Both the position numbers and the translations under genes were made by a program. 64,000 bases of DNA, from assembly GCA_030533415.1 (NCBI GenBank), contig JAUNJE010000005.1, positions 1-64,000 on the forward strand, given 5' to 3'. Every line of letters starts with the position of its first letter. Within the stretch, counting starts at the first letter, position 1. Below the pieces are notes generated by a model, which made no database searches, was not told where the DNA came from, and was given only the letters and a program-made list of their open reading frames with translations. Source of the stretch: Eubacteriales bacterium. Its GTDB lineage: Bacteria > Bacillota > Clostridia > Oscillospirales > Oscillospiraceae. Of the stretch, positions 44,044 to 53,477 are shown one piece after another.

Positions 44044-45570
44044 TCAGGCCGCCCCGTCCGCAGATTCTCCGGTTACCACAATACTGCCGCGGATCATGCC
44101 CATCCAGCAGGTGTACTGGAACGTGCCTTCCTCGCTGGGCGTAAATTCGATGATATTTTCCCCCTCTTGAAAGGTGTGCTCAATCCCGTATTCCCGCACG
44201 ATCATCCTGTAGTTGCAGCCGTTGATGCTGCCCGCCGGCGCATCGATGATCCATTTCACCGGTATCCCTGCCTGGACAGTAATATTGGGATACCGTCCGA
44301 CGGTCAGAGTGCTGGTAATCACCTGAACATCGGTCTCCACATCAGAGACTGGGGCCTCTTCCGCCGCGCTGCTTCCGCCAAGTTCCATGCTCCTGCTTCC
44401 CCAGAATGCCAGAAGCAACACCGCTACGCAGGCCGCTGCCGCCAGGCTGGCTCTTCTGTGGCTGCTTTTGGAAAAGGGCAGGCTGGCTGCCACGCCCAGC
44501 ACGCACAGAATCAGGATCAGCAAGAGGAGGGTATCCGGCTGCAGCAGCCCGGACAGGCTTCCGCCCTGGCAGAGCATGGCAAGGCCCAGTACAACCACAA
44601 GAACAGCCCCCACATTCGTCACCGCATGGGTAAATTTTTTCCCAAGAACAGAGACGATGGACCCCAGTCCCAGCATCAGCGGCACGGTGCCCAGGCTGAA
44701 CAGCAGCATGGACAAGGCCCCGGCAAAGGGATTGGCAGAGGCCAGGGCCACGATCTGCATGGACTGCAGCGGACCGCAGGGCATCAGGCCGTTCAGCAAA
44801 CCAACGATCAGCGGGCGGCTGCTTTTCCACTTCTGCGCATTGATTTTTGCGGCCAGGAATTTGGGCGGGCGGAGCGTCAGCACCCGCAGCCGGGGAAACA
44901 GGCCGAGCATATTTACGCCCATGATGACCATACAGATTCCCGCCGCCAGTTTCAGAATGCCCTGCAGCAGCACAGGCACCCCCGCTTCCGAGCCACCGCC
45001 GATGAAGAAGCCCACAAGGCCCAGCAAAAATCCAATGGCGGTGTAGGAAATGACCCGGCCCAGATTATAGAGGACGGCAGGCAGCAGTGTGGCAGCCGCG
45101 CCGCGCTTCGCCTGTGAGTCCTGCCCTGTGGGGATACACTGGGAAAGATTGATGCCGCCGCACATGGCGACGCAGTGGACGGAGGTGATCAGGCCCATGA
45201 CAAACAGCAGCCCATACCCCATTTGGGTATCCGCCAGCCGGCTGGGTACCAGCAGGTTCAGAATCCCGAAGTTCTGCAGCAGAACATAAAGGCATACGAT
45301 GACTGCCAGCGTACCGGCCACACGGAGCGTATCCGGGCGTCCGCCATTTTGCGGCAGGACATCATATCCCAATTGCCGGATCACACCGGAGATATCCTCC
45401 AAAGACAGGATATCCGTACGGTAGGTAATGTCTGCGGTGCCGGTATTATAACTTACGGATGCCTTTACGATACCTGCGGTGCCCCGCAGCTTCCGCTCGA
45501 TTTTTTTCTGGCAGTTGACGCAGGTCATACCGCCGATCTGCAGCTTTTTTTGCATGATGTTTGATGCCAT
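44044..45570 (-). CDS. Three-domain metal protein: HMA, UreH/TauE-like membrane domain and cupredoxin
   Basis: This 508-residue protein has an N-terminal HMA domain (IGGMTCVNCQKKIERKLRGT), a membrane part of about seven helices with the Cys motif TSVHCVAMCGGINLSQ and LMPCGPLQSMQIVALASANP, characteristic of the UreH_2/sulfite-exporter-like group, and a C-terminal extracellular cupredoxin-like domain (about 110 residues) with Cys/Met in FQYTCWMGMIRGSIVV and His in IEHTF. A copper-handling exporter or loading factor is inferred. ATG 45570 follows AGGAGGCAACT. A hairpin ATTAAAAAG...CTTTTTAAT at 44001-44038 lies after the stop. Confidence 0.82.
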   Translation of the reverse strand: MASNIMQKKLQIGGMTCVNCQKKIERKLRGTAGIVKASVSYNTGTADITYRTDILSLEDISGVIRQLGYDVLPQNGGRPDTLRVAGTLAVIVCLYVLLQNFGILNLLVPSRLADTQMGYGLLFVMGLITSVHCVAMCGGINLSQCIPTGQDSQAKRGAAATLLPAVLYNLGRVISYTAIGFLLGLVGFFIGGGSEAGVPVLLQGILKLAAGICMVIMGVNMLGLFPRLRVLTLRPPKFLAAKINAQKWKSSRPLIVGLLNGLMPCGPLQSMQIVALASANPFAGALSMLLFSLGTVPLMLGLGSIVSVLGKKFTHAVTNVGAVLVVVLGLAMLCQGGSLSGLLQPDTLLLLILILCVLGVAASLPFSKSSHRRASLAAAACVAVLLLAFWGSRSMELGGSSAAEEAPVSDVETDVQVITSTLTVGRYPNITVQAGIPVKWIIDAPAGSINGCNYRMIVREYGIEHTFQEGENIIEFTPSEEGTFQYTCWMGMIRGSIVVTGESADGAA

Positions 45571-45629
45571 AGTTGCCTCCTGGATTGCGTTTCTATGCCC
45601 ATCCGCGCTCTCCATGCGTGCAGGCGCAC

Positions 45630-45663
45630 AAAAGCGGGGCGCCCATTTTCCATGGAGCGCCCC
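45630..45663 (-). terminator. Terminator after metY
   Basis: The stem GGGGCGC / GCGCCCC, with an inner CCAT/ATGG pair (45636-45663), is followed on the minus strand by GCTTTTG. Confidence 0.75.
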
Positions 45664-45715
45664 ACGCGGGAGTACACGGCGATGGACGGGATTCTCGTAA
45701 TGCCGCAGCCGCAAA

Positions 45716-46999
45716 TCACTTCACAGCCGCAAAGCCCTTTTCCAAGTCCGCGATAATATCGTCGATATGTTCCGTACCAATAGACAGGCGGATGGTGTTG
45801 GGTTTAATGCCCTGGTCCAGCAGCTCCTCGGCCGAAAGCTGGGAATGGGTCGTGGTCGCCGGGTGGATGACCAGGGATTTTACATCGGCCACATTGGCAA
45901 GCAGAGAGAAGATTTCCAGACTGTCGATAAACTTATGGGCCTCTTCCTGGCCGCCCTTGATTTCGAAGGTGAAAATGGAAGCGCCGCCGTTGGGGAAGTA
46001 CTTCTCATACAGGGCATGGTCGGGATGGTCGGGCAGAGAGGGATGGTTCACATGCTCCACCTGGGGATGGTTCGCAAGGAACTGCACCACCTTTTTGGTG
46101 TTCTCCGCATGGCGGTCCAAGCGCAGGGACAGGGTCTCCACACCCTGCAGCAGCAGGAATGCATTGAAGGGGGAGATGGTGGCGCCGGTATCCCGCAGAA
46201 GGATTGCCCGCACGTAGGTGACGAAAGCGGCGGGACCGGCGGCGTCTACAAAGGACACGCCGTGATAGCTGGGGTTGGCGTCGGCGATGGGGGCGTACTT
46301 GCCGCTGGCCTTCCAGTCGAATTTGCCGGAATCCACGATGATGCCGCCCAGGGTGGTGCCATGACCGCCGATGAATTTGGTGGCGGAGTGAACCACGATA
46401 TCCGCGCCGTGCTCAATGGGCCGGATCAGGTAAGGGGTGCCGAAGGTGTTGTCGATCACCAGCGGCAGGCCGTGCTTATGGGCAATTTCCGCAATGGCGT
46501 CGATGTCGGGGATATCGGAGTTGGGGTTGCCCAGAGTCTCCAGATACACCGCCTTGGTGTTGGGCTGAATCGCCGCCTCCAGCTCCGCCAGATTGTGGGC
46601 ATCCACGAAGGTGGTGGTAACGCCGAAGAGAGGCAGGGTATGGGCCAGCAGGTTGTAGCTGCCGCCGTAGATGGTCTTCTGGGCCACGATGTGGTCGCCG
46701 GCCTGGGCCAGAGCCTGGATGGTATAGGTGATGGCCGCGGCGCCGGAGGCTGTGGCCAGAGCGGCAACGCCGCCTTCCAGAGCTGCCAGACGCTTTTCCA
46801 GCACATCCTGGGTGGAGTTGGTCAGACGGCCATAGATGTTGCCCGCGTCAGCCAGGCCGAACCGGGCGGCGGCATGGGCGGAATTCCGGAAGACATAGGA
46901 AGTGGTCTGGTAAATGGGGACAGCGCGGGCATCGGTAGCGGGATCCGGCTGCTCCTGGCCGACATGAAGCTGCAGGGTTTCAAATTTATAGTTACTCAT
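45716..46999 (-). CDS. metY: O-acetylhomoserine sulfhydrylase
   Basis: This 427-residue PLP enzyme makes homocysteine from O-acetylhomoserine and sulfide. Starts MSNYKFETLQLHVGQEQPDP and IYQTTSYVFRNSAHAAARF. The PLP Lys is in IVVHSATKFIGGHGTTLGGI (about residue 206), with the Cys/Met-metabolism pattern of the family. ATG 46999 is chosen since it follows AGAGGTACC; an upstream in-frame ATG extends into the leader. It could also use O-phosphohomoserine, but the sequence alone cannot tell. It has a leader with a small Cys-containing ORF. Confidence 0.92.
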   Translation of the reverse strand: MSNYKFETLQLHVGQEQPDPATDARAVPIYQTTSYVFRNSAHAAARFGLADAGNIYGRLTNSTQDVLEKRLAALEGGVAALATASGAAAITYTIQALAQAGDHIVAQKTIYGGSYNLLAHTLPLFGVTTTFVDAHNLAELEAAIQPNTKAVYLETLGNPNSDIPDIDAIAEIAHKHGLPLVIDNTFGTPYLIRPIEHGADIVVHSATKFIGGHGTTLGGIIVDSGKFDWKASGKYAPIADANPSYHGVSFVDAAGPAAFVTYVRAILLRDTGATISPFNAFLLLQGVETLSLRLDRHAENTKKVVQFLANHPQVEHVNHPSLPDHPDHALYEKYFPNGGASIFTFEIKGGQEEAHKFIDSLEIFSLLANVADVKSLVIHPATTTHSQLSAEELLDQGIKPNTIRLSIGTEHIDDIIADLEKGFAAVK

Positions 47000-47066
47000 A
47001 AAAGGTACCTCTTTCCATATTTTTATATTTATATTTGCAAAATAATAGCCCGGAAACGCGATCATC

Positions 47067-47244
47067 ACTCCCGGACAACATATGGCACGCTATCGAATCC
47101 CCTTACGAAAGGAGCATAATGGGCACAGCGAAGCACCCGGCCATATGGGCAGTCCGGGAGCAGCACATTCGTCCAAAGCGAAAATTTCTTCGCAGCAACT
47201 CAAGAAAGTCGTTTCTCATTCCGGTTCGCACTCCTTTCGATAGC
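47067..47244 (-). promoter_or_regulatory. Structured metY leader with crossing stems
   Basis: On the minus strand arm A (47231-47244, including GCTATCG and CGAAAGGAG) can pair with arm A' (CTCCTTTCG 47106-47114, CGATAGC 47089-47095). Arm B (47140-47160: CTCCCGGAC then CATATGGC) can pair with arm B' (47067-47086: GCCATATG then GTCCGGGAG). The order A-B-A'-B' means the stems are exclusive or form a pseudoknot. Arm A contains the ribosome site of the leader peptide. It shows no S-box or T-box motifs. Confidence 0.65.
47103..47219 (-). CDS. Leader peptide upstream of metY (38 residues)
   Basis: An ATG at 47217-47219 has the ribosome site AAAGGAG 12 bases upstream and begins MRNDFLELLRRNFRFGRMCC. 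Two adjacent Cys codons (TGC TGC, 47160-47165) touch the start of stem arm B, and a third Cys follows near residue 29. The stop codon lies just after arm A'. Length and position fit a ribosome-stalling leader that senses cysteine, an inference without experimental support. Confidence 0.6.
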   Translation of the reverse strand: MRNDFLELLRRNFRFGRMCCSRTAHMAGCFAVPIMLLS

Positions 47245-47274
47245 TAAACCCACTTCACTTGTAGGTTTTCATGT

Positions 47275-47303
47275 ATTATAACGTGTCTGTTTTCATTTGT
47301 CAA
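47275..47303 (-). promoter_or_regulatory. metY promoter
   Basis: Perfect TTGACA (47298-47303) and TATAAT (47275-47280), 17 bases apart. The predicted transcript has a leader of about 270 bases before metY. Confidence 0.88.
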
Positions 47304-47360
47304 GCACTTTTTCCTATTTATCAACTATGTTAATTCTGAAGGAAATTCTTTTCTGCCGGG

Positions 47361-47432
47361 AAAAAGGCCGCACACCGATTACTGCCCACGCAGAATCCGG
47401 TGTACGGCCCAATCCGCCGCAGCGCGGCGGAT
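47361..47432 (-). terminator. Terminator of the cobalamin operon
   Basis: The stem GGCCGCACACCG / CGGTGTACGGCC (one mismatch, 47366-47408) is followed on the minus strand by TTTTT. A further perfect stem ATCCGCCG / CGGCGGAT (47412-47432) lies upstream of it in the transcript. Confidence 0.85.
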
Positions 47433-47476
47433 GATACAGCTATTCCATTAAATAGTTTCCTTCTCCAGTATGAAAG

Positions 47477-47998
47477 CTAAAATTCAATTCCCTTTCTTGC
47501 CGGGATGCCCCGGTCAAAGGGATGCTTTTCCTTCTTCATTTCCGTTACATAATCCGCCATGGCCACCAGGGCCTGGGAAGGCCCGCGCCCCGTCAAAACC
47601 ACCTCAAGGTTCTTCGGCTTCTCCTCCAAAAATTCCAGAAGGCGGTTTTCCGGAACCATCCCGTGATTGCAGGCGGAAATCACCTCGTCCAGCACCAGCA
47701 GATCAGCGGCGTCCCTGGCTTTTTCCAGGACATCTTCCAGCAGCGCCGTATAGTCCCTCCGGGCCTGGCCGCGCTCCGCCTCGTCCATCCGCTTGTAAAA
47801 GCCGTAATGGGTCTTGCAGATATCCGTCTGCACCTGGGGCAGCTGTTCCAGAATTTTGATTTCCGAGGAGCTGCCGTCTTTGAAAAACTGCGCGAAGAGC
47901 ACCCGTTTTCCCGCTCCCGCCGCACGGACGGACAGGCCCACGGCGGCAGTGGTTTTTCCCTTTCCGTCGCCGCAGTAAATATGAATCAGTCCCGGCAT
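47477..47998 (-). CDS. cobO: Cob(I)yrinic acid a,c-diamide adenosyltransferase
   Basis: The 173-residue BtuR/CobO-type enzyme attaches the adenosyl group to the corrin cobalt. It starts MPGLIHIYCGDGKGKTTAAV with the P-loop, and its VLFAQFFKDGSSSEI and LLVLDEVISACNHGM stretches match the family. Last gene of the operon; two bases separate it from cobQ. The family has unrelated PduO and EutT alternatives, which this is not. Confidence 0.94.
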   Translation of the reverse strand: MPGLIHIYCGDGKGKTTAAVGLSVRAAGAGKRVLFAQFFKDGSSSEIKILEQLPQVQTDICKTHYGFYKRMDEAERGQARRDYTALLEDVLEKARDAADLLVLDEVISACNHGMVPENRLLEFLEEKPKNLEVVLTGRGPSQALVAMADYVTEMKKEKHPFDRGIPARKGIEF

Positions 47999-47999
47999 G

Positions 48000-49463
48000 C
48001 TACACCTCCCGGTTCAGCACGCGGTAAACGAAATCCATATCCATGCCGTTGCGTACCGCGTCAGCCAGCAGGTCATACTGGCGCTCCTTGTATTGCTCCA
48101 TGTCAAAGGTGGCCAGCGCGCCGAAATCGATGCCCTTTTGCTTACAGACCGCCTGCAAAATCCTGTCACTGACGCCCGGCGCGTCAAAAATGCCATGGAT
48201 ATAACTGCCATACACATTGCCTTTTCCCATCAGTGCCGGCATCTTCTCCTGGCTGCGCCCCATGTGGATCTCATAGCCCGTATAAGCAAGGCCGTTCAGC
48301 CCGGACAGCATCCCCTCCACCCCGGCGAACGTGCCCTGGGTCTGGAGCTGCACCTTCTCTGCCCGGAATACCGTGTCCATATCCAAAAGGCCCAGGCCCA
48401 GGATCTGCGTGACGCCCGCGGCCTCCACCTGCTCCGGATCGGAGACACTGCGGCCCAGCATCTGGTATCCGCCGCATACGCCAAAGACCAGCGTTCCGGC
48501 GGCGGCCGCTTTCTGAATGGCCGCTTCCAGGCCGCTTTGCCGCAGCCAGCCCAGATCCGCAATGGTGCTTTTCGTTCCCGGAAGCAGGATCATATCCGGC
48601 TGGTGCAGCTGTCCCACCGTGTCCACATAGCGCACCGACACGTTTTCATACCGCTCAAAGGGGCTAAAATCCGTAAAATTGGAGATGCGGGGCAGCCGAA
48701 TGACGGCAATGTCCACCAGCTTGCGGGCCGTATTGCGCGCAAAGCGCTCCGTCAGGCTGTCCTCGTCGTCAATGTCTACATGGGTATAGGGCACCACCCC
48801 CGCCACGGGCACCCCGCACAGCTGCTCCAGAATTTGGATGCCCGGTTCCAGAATGGCCCGGTCCCCCCGGAACTTGTTGACCACGGTCCCCTTGACCCTG
48901 GCCCGCTCTTCCGGCTCCAGCAGCGCCACCGTACCATAGAGCTGGGCAAACACGCCGCCCCGGTCAATGTCGCCCACCAGCAGCACCGGTGCATCCACCA
49001 GCTTCGCAAGGCCCATATTTACAATGTCTTCCTGCTTCAGGTTGATTTCGGCGGGACTGCCCGCACCCTCAATGACGATGATGTCATATTCCGCCGCCAG
49101 ACTGTTGTAGGCCTCCAGAATTGCAGGGATATAGTCCCGCTTCCTGCGGTAATATTCCATGGCCCGCATATTGCCCTGGACTTCTCCATTCACAATGACC
49201 TGGCTGCCCACATCCGTGGTGGGCTTGAGCAGGATGGGGTTCATGCGGACATCCGGCGCGATTCCCGCCGCCTCCGCCTGAACCACCTGGGCCCGGCCCA
49301 TTTCGCCGCCGGCGCGGGTGATGAAGGAATTCAGCGCCATATTCTGGCTTTTGAAAGGCGCCACCTTATAGCCGTCCTGCTTGAAAATGCGGCACAGGCC
49401 CGCCGCCAGCAGACTTTTTCCGGCGTTGGACATGGTGCCCTGGATCATAATGTTTTTTGCCAT
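48000..49463 (-). CDS. cobQ: Cobyric acid synthase
   Basis: This glutamine-dependent amidase of 487 residues amidates positions b, d, e and g of the corrin ring. The N-terminal MobB/dethiobiotin-synthase-like domain begins [20 protein letters not shown] (P-loop), with [20 protein letters not shown]. The C-terminal glutaminase-type domain has the catalytic Cys in [16 protein letters not shown] (near residue 330) and His in YEIHMGRSQ. Length fits. It precedes cobO by one base and follows the aminotransferase-like gene by two bases. Confidence 0.95.
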   Translation of the reverse strand: MAKNIMIQGTMSNAGKSLLAAGLCRIFKQDGYKVAPFKSQNMALNSFITRAGGEMGRAQVVQAEAAGIAPDVRMNPILLKPTTDVGSQVIVNGEVQGNMRAMEYYRRKRDYIPAILEAYNSLAAEYDIIVIEGAGSPAEINLKQEDIVNMGLAKLVDAPVLLVGDIDRGGVFAQLYGTVALLEPEERARVKGTVVNKFRGDRAILEPGIQILEQLCGVPVAGVVPYTHVDIDDEDSLTERFARNTARKLVDIAVIRLPRISNFTDFSPFERYENVSVRYVDTVGQLHQPDMILLPGTKSTIADLGWLRQSGLEAAIQKAAAAGTLVFGVCGGYQMLGRSVSDPEQVEAAGVTQILGLGLLDMDTVFRAEKVQLQTQGTFAGVEGMLSGLNGLAYTGYEIHMGRSQEKMPALMGKGNVYGSYIHGIFDAPGVSDRILQAVCKQKGIDFGALATFDMEQYKERQYDLLADAVRNGMDMDFVYRVLNREV

Positions 49464-49465
49464 GG

Positions 49466-50518
49466 TTACTCCTTTCCCAGCACAAGCTTCATTGCGGCGA
49501 TCAGCTGCTCATTTTCTGTGTGGAGCCGCACCGCGATTCGGTACCACCCTTCCGTCAGCCCGTGATAATTGGTGCAGTCCCGGATGGCGATGTGCCGCTT
49601 TTGCAGCGCTTCCCGCAGACCCACCGGCCCCTGAAACAGCAGGAAATTCACCCCGGAGGGGCATACCCAAAAGCCAAGGCCCTCCAATTCCGCTTTCAGC
49701 CATGCCCGCTCCCTCTGGACCAGCACTCTGGTATCCTGCAGAAATTGTTCTTCCCGCAGCGCGGCCACCCCCGCCGCCTGGGCCAAAGCGGACACATTCC
49801 AGGGCTGTGTGGCCCCGGACATCCGCCCCAGCAGTTCCCGGTCCGCGCTGAGTCCATATCCCAGACGCACCCCGGCCATGCCGTAGCTTTTGGTGAAAGC
49901 TTTTAAGAGAAACAAATTGGGGTTTTCCCGCAGCGCGCCTTTCAGGCTGACGCATTCGTCGGACAGGTCCGCAAAGCACTCATCAAGAAACAGCCGGATG
50001 TTTTCCCGTTTACACAGGCGCAGGATCTCTTCCAGCAAGGGCACCGGAATGCTTTTCCCCGTAGGATTATTGGGATTGCAGAGAAAAACCACATCCGGCT
50101 TTTCGTCTTTCAAAAAGGCCAAAAAACGCGCGTCCAGAGAAAAGGAATTTTCCCTGGTCAGGAAATACCGCTGAACCGGGCATCCGACCCGCTGAAGTCC
50201 CAGGGAATACTCGGAAAAAGTCGGCGCCAGCTCCACCGCCTTTCGGGGCCTTACGGCCTCGCAGTACGCATAGATCAGCTCCGCCGCGCCATTGCCGCAA
50301 AGAATATCGCTTTGCGGCAGCGCCTCAAAATCCGCAATCGCCCGGACGAGCTTCCGGCAATAGGGGTCGGGGTAATGGTGCACCTGGGGAAGCGCCTGGC
50401 AAATGGCGTCCAGCACCCCCTGGGGGGTGCCGAAGGGATTGGTGTTGGCGGAATAGTCCAGGGTGATTTCCTCCTGGTAGATATCCCCGCCATGGGGATT
50501 GGGGGTTTGATAAAGCAT
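49466..50518 (-). CDS. cobD: Threonine-phosphate decarboxylase (CobD-type aminotransferase fold)
   Basis: This 350-residue class I/II PLP enzyme would make aminopropanol phosphate for the nucleotide loop. It starts [20 protein letters not shown] and has [20 protein letters not shown], the CobD-type entry. The PLP Lys lies in [20 protein letters not shown] (near residue 212), with [17 protein letters not shown] binding cofactor. Histidinol-phosphate aminotransferases are close relatives, but the setting between cbiB and cobQ points to the cobalamin role. Confidence 0.87.
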   Translation of the reverse strand: MLYQTPNPHGGDIYQEEITLDYSANTNPFGTPQGVLDAICQALPQVHHYPDPYCRKLVRAIADFEALPQSDILCGNGAAELIYAYCEAVRPRKAVELAPTFSEYSLGLQRVGCPVQRYFLTRENSFSLDARFLAFLKDEKPDVVFLCNPNNPTGKSIPVPLLEEILRLCKRENIRLFLDECFADLSDECVSLKGALRENPNLFLLKAFTKSYGMAGVRLGYGLSADRELLGRMSGATQPWNVSALAQAAGVAALREEQFLQDTRVLVQRERAWLKAELEGLGFWVCPSGVNFLLFQGPVGLREALQKRHIAIRDCTNYHGLTEGWYRIAVRLHTENEQLIAAMKLVLGKE

Positions 50519-50529
50519 AGGGTTCTCCC

Positions 50530-51492
50530 TTAATACAAAATCAGCAGCTTCACGCCGCAGCAGAAGATCAACGCAAGAAACGCCGTCACATACAGCAGCC
50601 GGCAGGCCCGGGGAATATCCTGGTGCGCAATTGGGCGCAGTTCGTCGCCGATGTATTTCTTTCTGTGCAGCACCCCGTGATACCAGGCGTCCCCGGCCAG
50701 GCGCAGCCCCAGAAGGCCGGCACAGACAGATTCCGTCTGGGCCGAATTGGGGCTGGCATGGTTATAGCGGTCCCGCCGGAAAATCTTCCAGCCGTTTTTC
50801 ACATCCAGCCCCAAAAGCCACCCCGCCAAAAGCATCAGCAGCGCGGACAGCCGGGCGGGAAGATAATTCATAATATCATCCATTTTCGCCGGCACCAGGC
50901 CGATATTTTTGTAAGGCGGCTCCACATAGCCCAGCATGGAATCCATGGTGTTCACCGCCTTGTAGAAAAATCCCAGCGGCGCGCCTCCCAGGACCAGGAA
51001 CACCAGCGGCGCGACGATCCCGTCCGAGGTGTTCTCCGCCACCGTCTCCACGGCGGCCCGGGTAATTGCCGCGTCATCCAGTCCGGCAGTGTCCCGCCCG
51101 ACGATCATGGAAACAGCATAGCGGGATTTTTCCATATCCCCGGTTTCCAGGGCATCGAATACCTTCATGCTCTCATCCCGCAGGGACTTGGTGGCAAGAA
51201 TCTGCCAGCACATGGCACTCTCCACCGCCAGGCCCAGCCACGGACTGATCCGCCGGCAAGCCCAAAGCAGCAGCGCCGGGAACAGCGTGGAAAGGGTCGC
51301 CACCAGCAGCCATAATACGGCCCCGGCAGCCTTTTCGCCCCCGGCGGTCTTGGGAAATATCCGCCGCAGCCCATGTTCCAGGGCAGAAATCAGCTTCCCG
51401 ATCAGCACCACGGGGTGGGGAAAGCCGTGGGGATCCCCGAGAATCAGGTCGATCCCAAAGCCAACTGCCACCGCAAGCAAAGACCATTTCAT
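50530..51492 (-). CDS. cbiB: Adenosylcobinamide-phosphate synthase
   Basis: This 320-residue membrane protein attaches the aminopropanol phosphate to cobyric acid. It has several hydrophobic segments and the family blocks GFGIDLILGDPHGFPHPVVL near the N-terminus and SMIVGRDTAGLDDAAITRAA with VAENTSDGIVAPLVFLVLGG in the middle. It overlaps the fused methyltransferase gene by four bases and lies 11 bases before cobD. Confidence 0.94.
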   Translation of the reverse strand: MKWSLLAVAVGFGIDLILGDPHGFPHPVVLIGKLISALEHGLRRIFPKTAGGEKAAGAVLWLLVATLSTLFPALLLWACRRISPWLGLAVESAMCWQILATKSLRDESMKVFDALETGDMEKSRYAVSMIVGRDTAGLDDAAITRAAVETVAENTSDGIVAPLVFLVLGGAPLGFFYKAVNTMDSMLGYVEPPYKNIGLVPAKMDDIMNYLPARLSALLMLLAGWLLGLDVKNGWKIFRRDRYNHASPNSAQTESVCAGLLGLRLAGDAWYHGVLHRKKYIGDELRPIAHQDIPRACRLLYVTAFLALIFCCGVKLLILY

Positions 51493-53477
51493 TCCCGTGT
51501 TCCCCCTGATTGCATGGTAAAGATATAAATGGGATTCTGTCCGGTCATCAGATGGTAGGCCCCCGCCTTCCGGTCACGGGCAACGCTCATGGAAACCACC
51601 TCGGTTTCCGTGAAGGGGAACTCCGTCATGCACGCCGTCAGCTCCGCCACGGATTCCAGGGAAATTGCCGTTGCCACGATCCGGACATTGGGATTCTTTT
51701 CCAGCAAAAGGCGCAAAATCTCCCGCATATTGCCGGAACTTCCTCCGATAAACGCATGGGTCGGCGCGGGCAGACCGCGGCAGGCCTCCGGCGCCCGGCC
51801 GCTGACCACCGTCAGGTTTTCCGCAAAAAAGCGCGCCTTGTTTTGACAGAGCAGGCTGGCGGCGGATTCCTTCCGCTCAATGGCATACACCTGTCCCTTC
51901 CGGGCCTGCAGGGCCATTTCAATGGCCACGGAGCCGGTCCCCGCGCCCACATCCCAGCAGACCGCCCGGTCCGTCAGCCGAAGCTTGGACAGGCACACGG
52001 AACGGACTTCGCTTTTGGTCATGGGCACCACGCCCGATTCCCCGCCGCCGCGCTGAAAGGCATCGTCGCTCAGGCCGTGGGTCACCACCAGATTGGAGCG
52101 GTCATTTTCAATCAGGGCCACACTCAGGGCGTCATAGCTGCCTTCGGCCAGCTCTGCGGCCGTTCCAACCACAATTTTCTCATCCGGGTAGCTCAGGCGC
52201 TGCCCGATGCTGAGCTTCACATGTCCTAAGCCCCCGTCCGCCAGCCTGCGGCAAAGATCGCGCATGCCGTTTTCGCCGCCCACCAGGGCAAAGACCCGGC
52301 CATTGGCCCGAACATCCGGCACAATGTTGTGGTCCCGTCCGTGGACGCTGACCGGCACCACATCCTCATAGGAGGTGTTTAACCGGGCGCACAGGTAAAC
52401 CAGGGAACTAAGTCCCGGCAAAACCTCCACTTCGCACCCCTCCAGCAGGGGCAGCAGCTTTTTGGTCCCGCTGAAAAAGCCCACATCCCCGGACATGACC
52501 ACCGCGAAGCGCAAATGCTCCCGGTGCTCCAGAATATAGCCCGCAATGGCGCCGGGGGCGATGGCATCCACAGTGGTCTGGCCGGGGCCGGACACCGCTT
52601 CCAGCATCCGTTTCGCGCCGATCAGGCAGTCGGCATCCTCGATTGCGCGCCGCACCTGCGCTGTCATGGCATCCCTGCTTCCGGGGCCGATGCCCAGTAC
52701 GCAGACCTTCGGCTTCCACCGGCAGCCGAACCGCTGGCACAGCAGCTTGACCGTCCCGGAGAAAGACAGTCCCTCCCGCTGGGGCGGCCGGCCAATCACC
52801 ACAAGCTCTGCCCCCGCTTTCCGGGCGGCAGCCGCCTTCGCGTCGAAGCCTCCGGCTTCCCCGCCGTCCTTGGTGACCAGGTATTTTGCCGAAACCGCCC
52901 GCAGCAGGGCCACGTTCATCTCTTCAGAAAACGGCCCCTGCATGGCAATGATATGTCCCGGCTTCAGCCCCGCCGCCTGGCAGGCCTCCAAAGAAGTGCC
53001 GACGGGCAGGACACGGGCATATACCCGCTGGGCAAATTCCTCCAGGGCGGTGTACTTCGCCAGTTCCTTGCTTCCGGTGGTCAGCAGGATATTTCCCGGC
53101 CTTCCATTTAAGTACGCCACCGCGCCGGGAATATCCGGGACATAAACCGCGTCGGACAAAACGGCGGACTCTTTCCGCAGCAGCCGCAGATATTCCGTTC
53201 CGGCGGCCGCGCACGCCTGTACAATGTTCTCCGTCACTGCGGCGGCATAGGGATGGGTGGCATCCACCACCAAATCAAAGGCTTCTTTCGTAAACAGCTC
53301 CGCCATTTCCTCCACGGTCAGCCGTTTGGCGGAAATGGTGAGGTTTTCCGCCGGATGCAGCAGGGTTTCGCCGTATTCCGTCGCCACGCAGGCAGTTACG
53401 GAAACGCTCTGCGCCGTCAGAAATTCCACCAGCTCCCGTCCCTCGGTGGTGCCGGCAAAGACACAGATCTTATACAT
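51489..53477 (-). CDS. cbiJET: Fused precorrin-6A reductase / precorrin-6Y methyltransferase-decarboxylase (CbiJ-CbiE-CbiT)
   Basis: The 662-residue protein joins three cobalamin enzymes. Residues ~1-250 are CbiJ/CobK (ICVFAGTTEGRELVEFLT, with DATHPYAAAVTENIV). Residues ~258-460 are a CbiE-like tetrapyrrole methylase (VCVLGIGPGSRDAMTAQVRR and VMSGDVGFFSGTKKL). Residues ~470-650 are the CbiT methyltransferase (VCWDVGAGTGSVAIEMALQA). CbiE-CbiT fusion is known (as CobL); joining CbiJ in front is less common. No internal stop or frameshift was seen. It overlaps cbiH and cbiB by a few bases. Confidence 0.9.
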   Translation of the reverse strand: MYKICVFAGTTEGRELVEFLTAQSVSVTACVATEYGETLLHPAENLTISAKRLTVEEMAELFTKEAFDLVVDATHPYAAAVTENIVQACAAAGTEYLRLLRKESAVLSDAVYVPDIPGAVAYLNGRPGNILLTTGSKELAKYTALEEFAQRVYARVLPVGTSLEACQAAGLKPGHIIAMQGPFSEEMNVALLRAVSAKYLVTKDGGEAGGFDAKAAAARKAGAELVVIGRPPQREGLSFSGTVKLLCQRFGCRWKPKVCVLGIGPGSRDAMTAQVRRAIEDADCLIGAKRMLEAVSGPGQTTVDAIAPGAIAGYILEHREHLRFAVVMSGDVGFFSGTKKLLPLLEGCEVEVLPGLSSLVYLCARLNTSYEDVVPVSVHGRDHNIVPDVRANGRVFALVGGENGMRDLCRRLADGGLGHVKLSIGQRLSYPDEKIVVGTAAELAEGSYDALSVALIENDRSNLVVTHGLSDDAFQRGGGESGVVPMTKSEVRSVCLSKLRLTDRAVCWDVGAGTGSVAIEMALQARKGQVYAIERKESAASLLCQNKARFFAENLTVVSGRAPEACRGLPAPTHAFIGGSSGNMREILRLLLEKNPNVRIVATAISLESVAELTACMTEFPFTETEVVSMSVARDRKAGAYHLMTGQNPIYIFTMQSGGTRE

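Noticed and set aside
47000..47303. SAM-I (S-box) riboswitch or T-box before metY
   Set aside because: Neither the S-box core nor the T-box GGTGG-type sequence is found. The crossing-stem leader is a better reading.
52379..52740. Separate small genes inside the CbiJ-CbiE-CbiT frame
   Set aside because: They are other-frame readings of one continuous fusion without frameshift.
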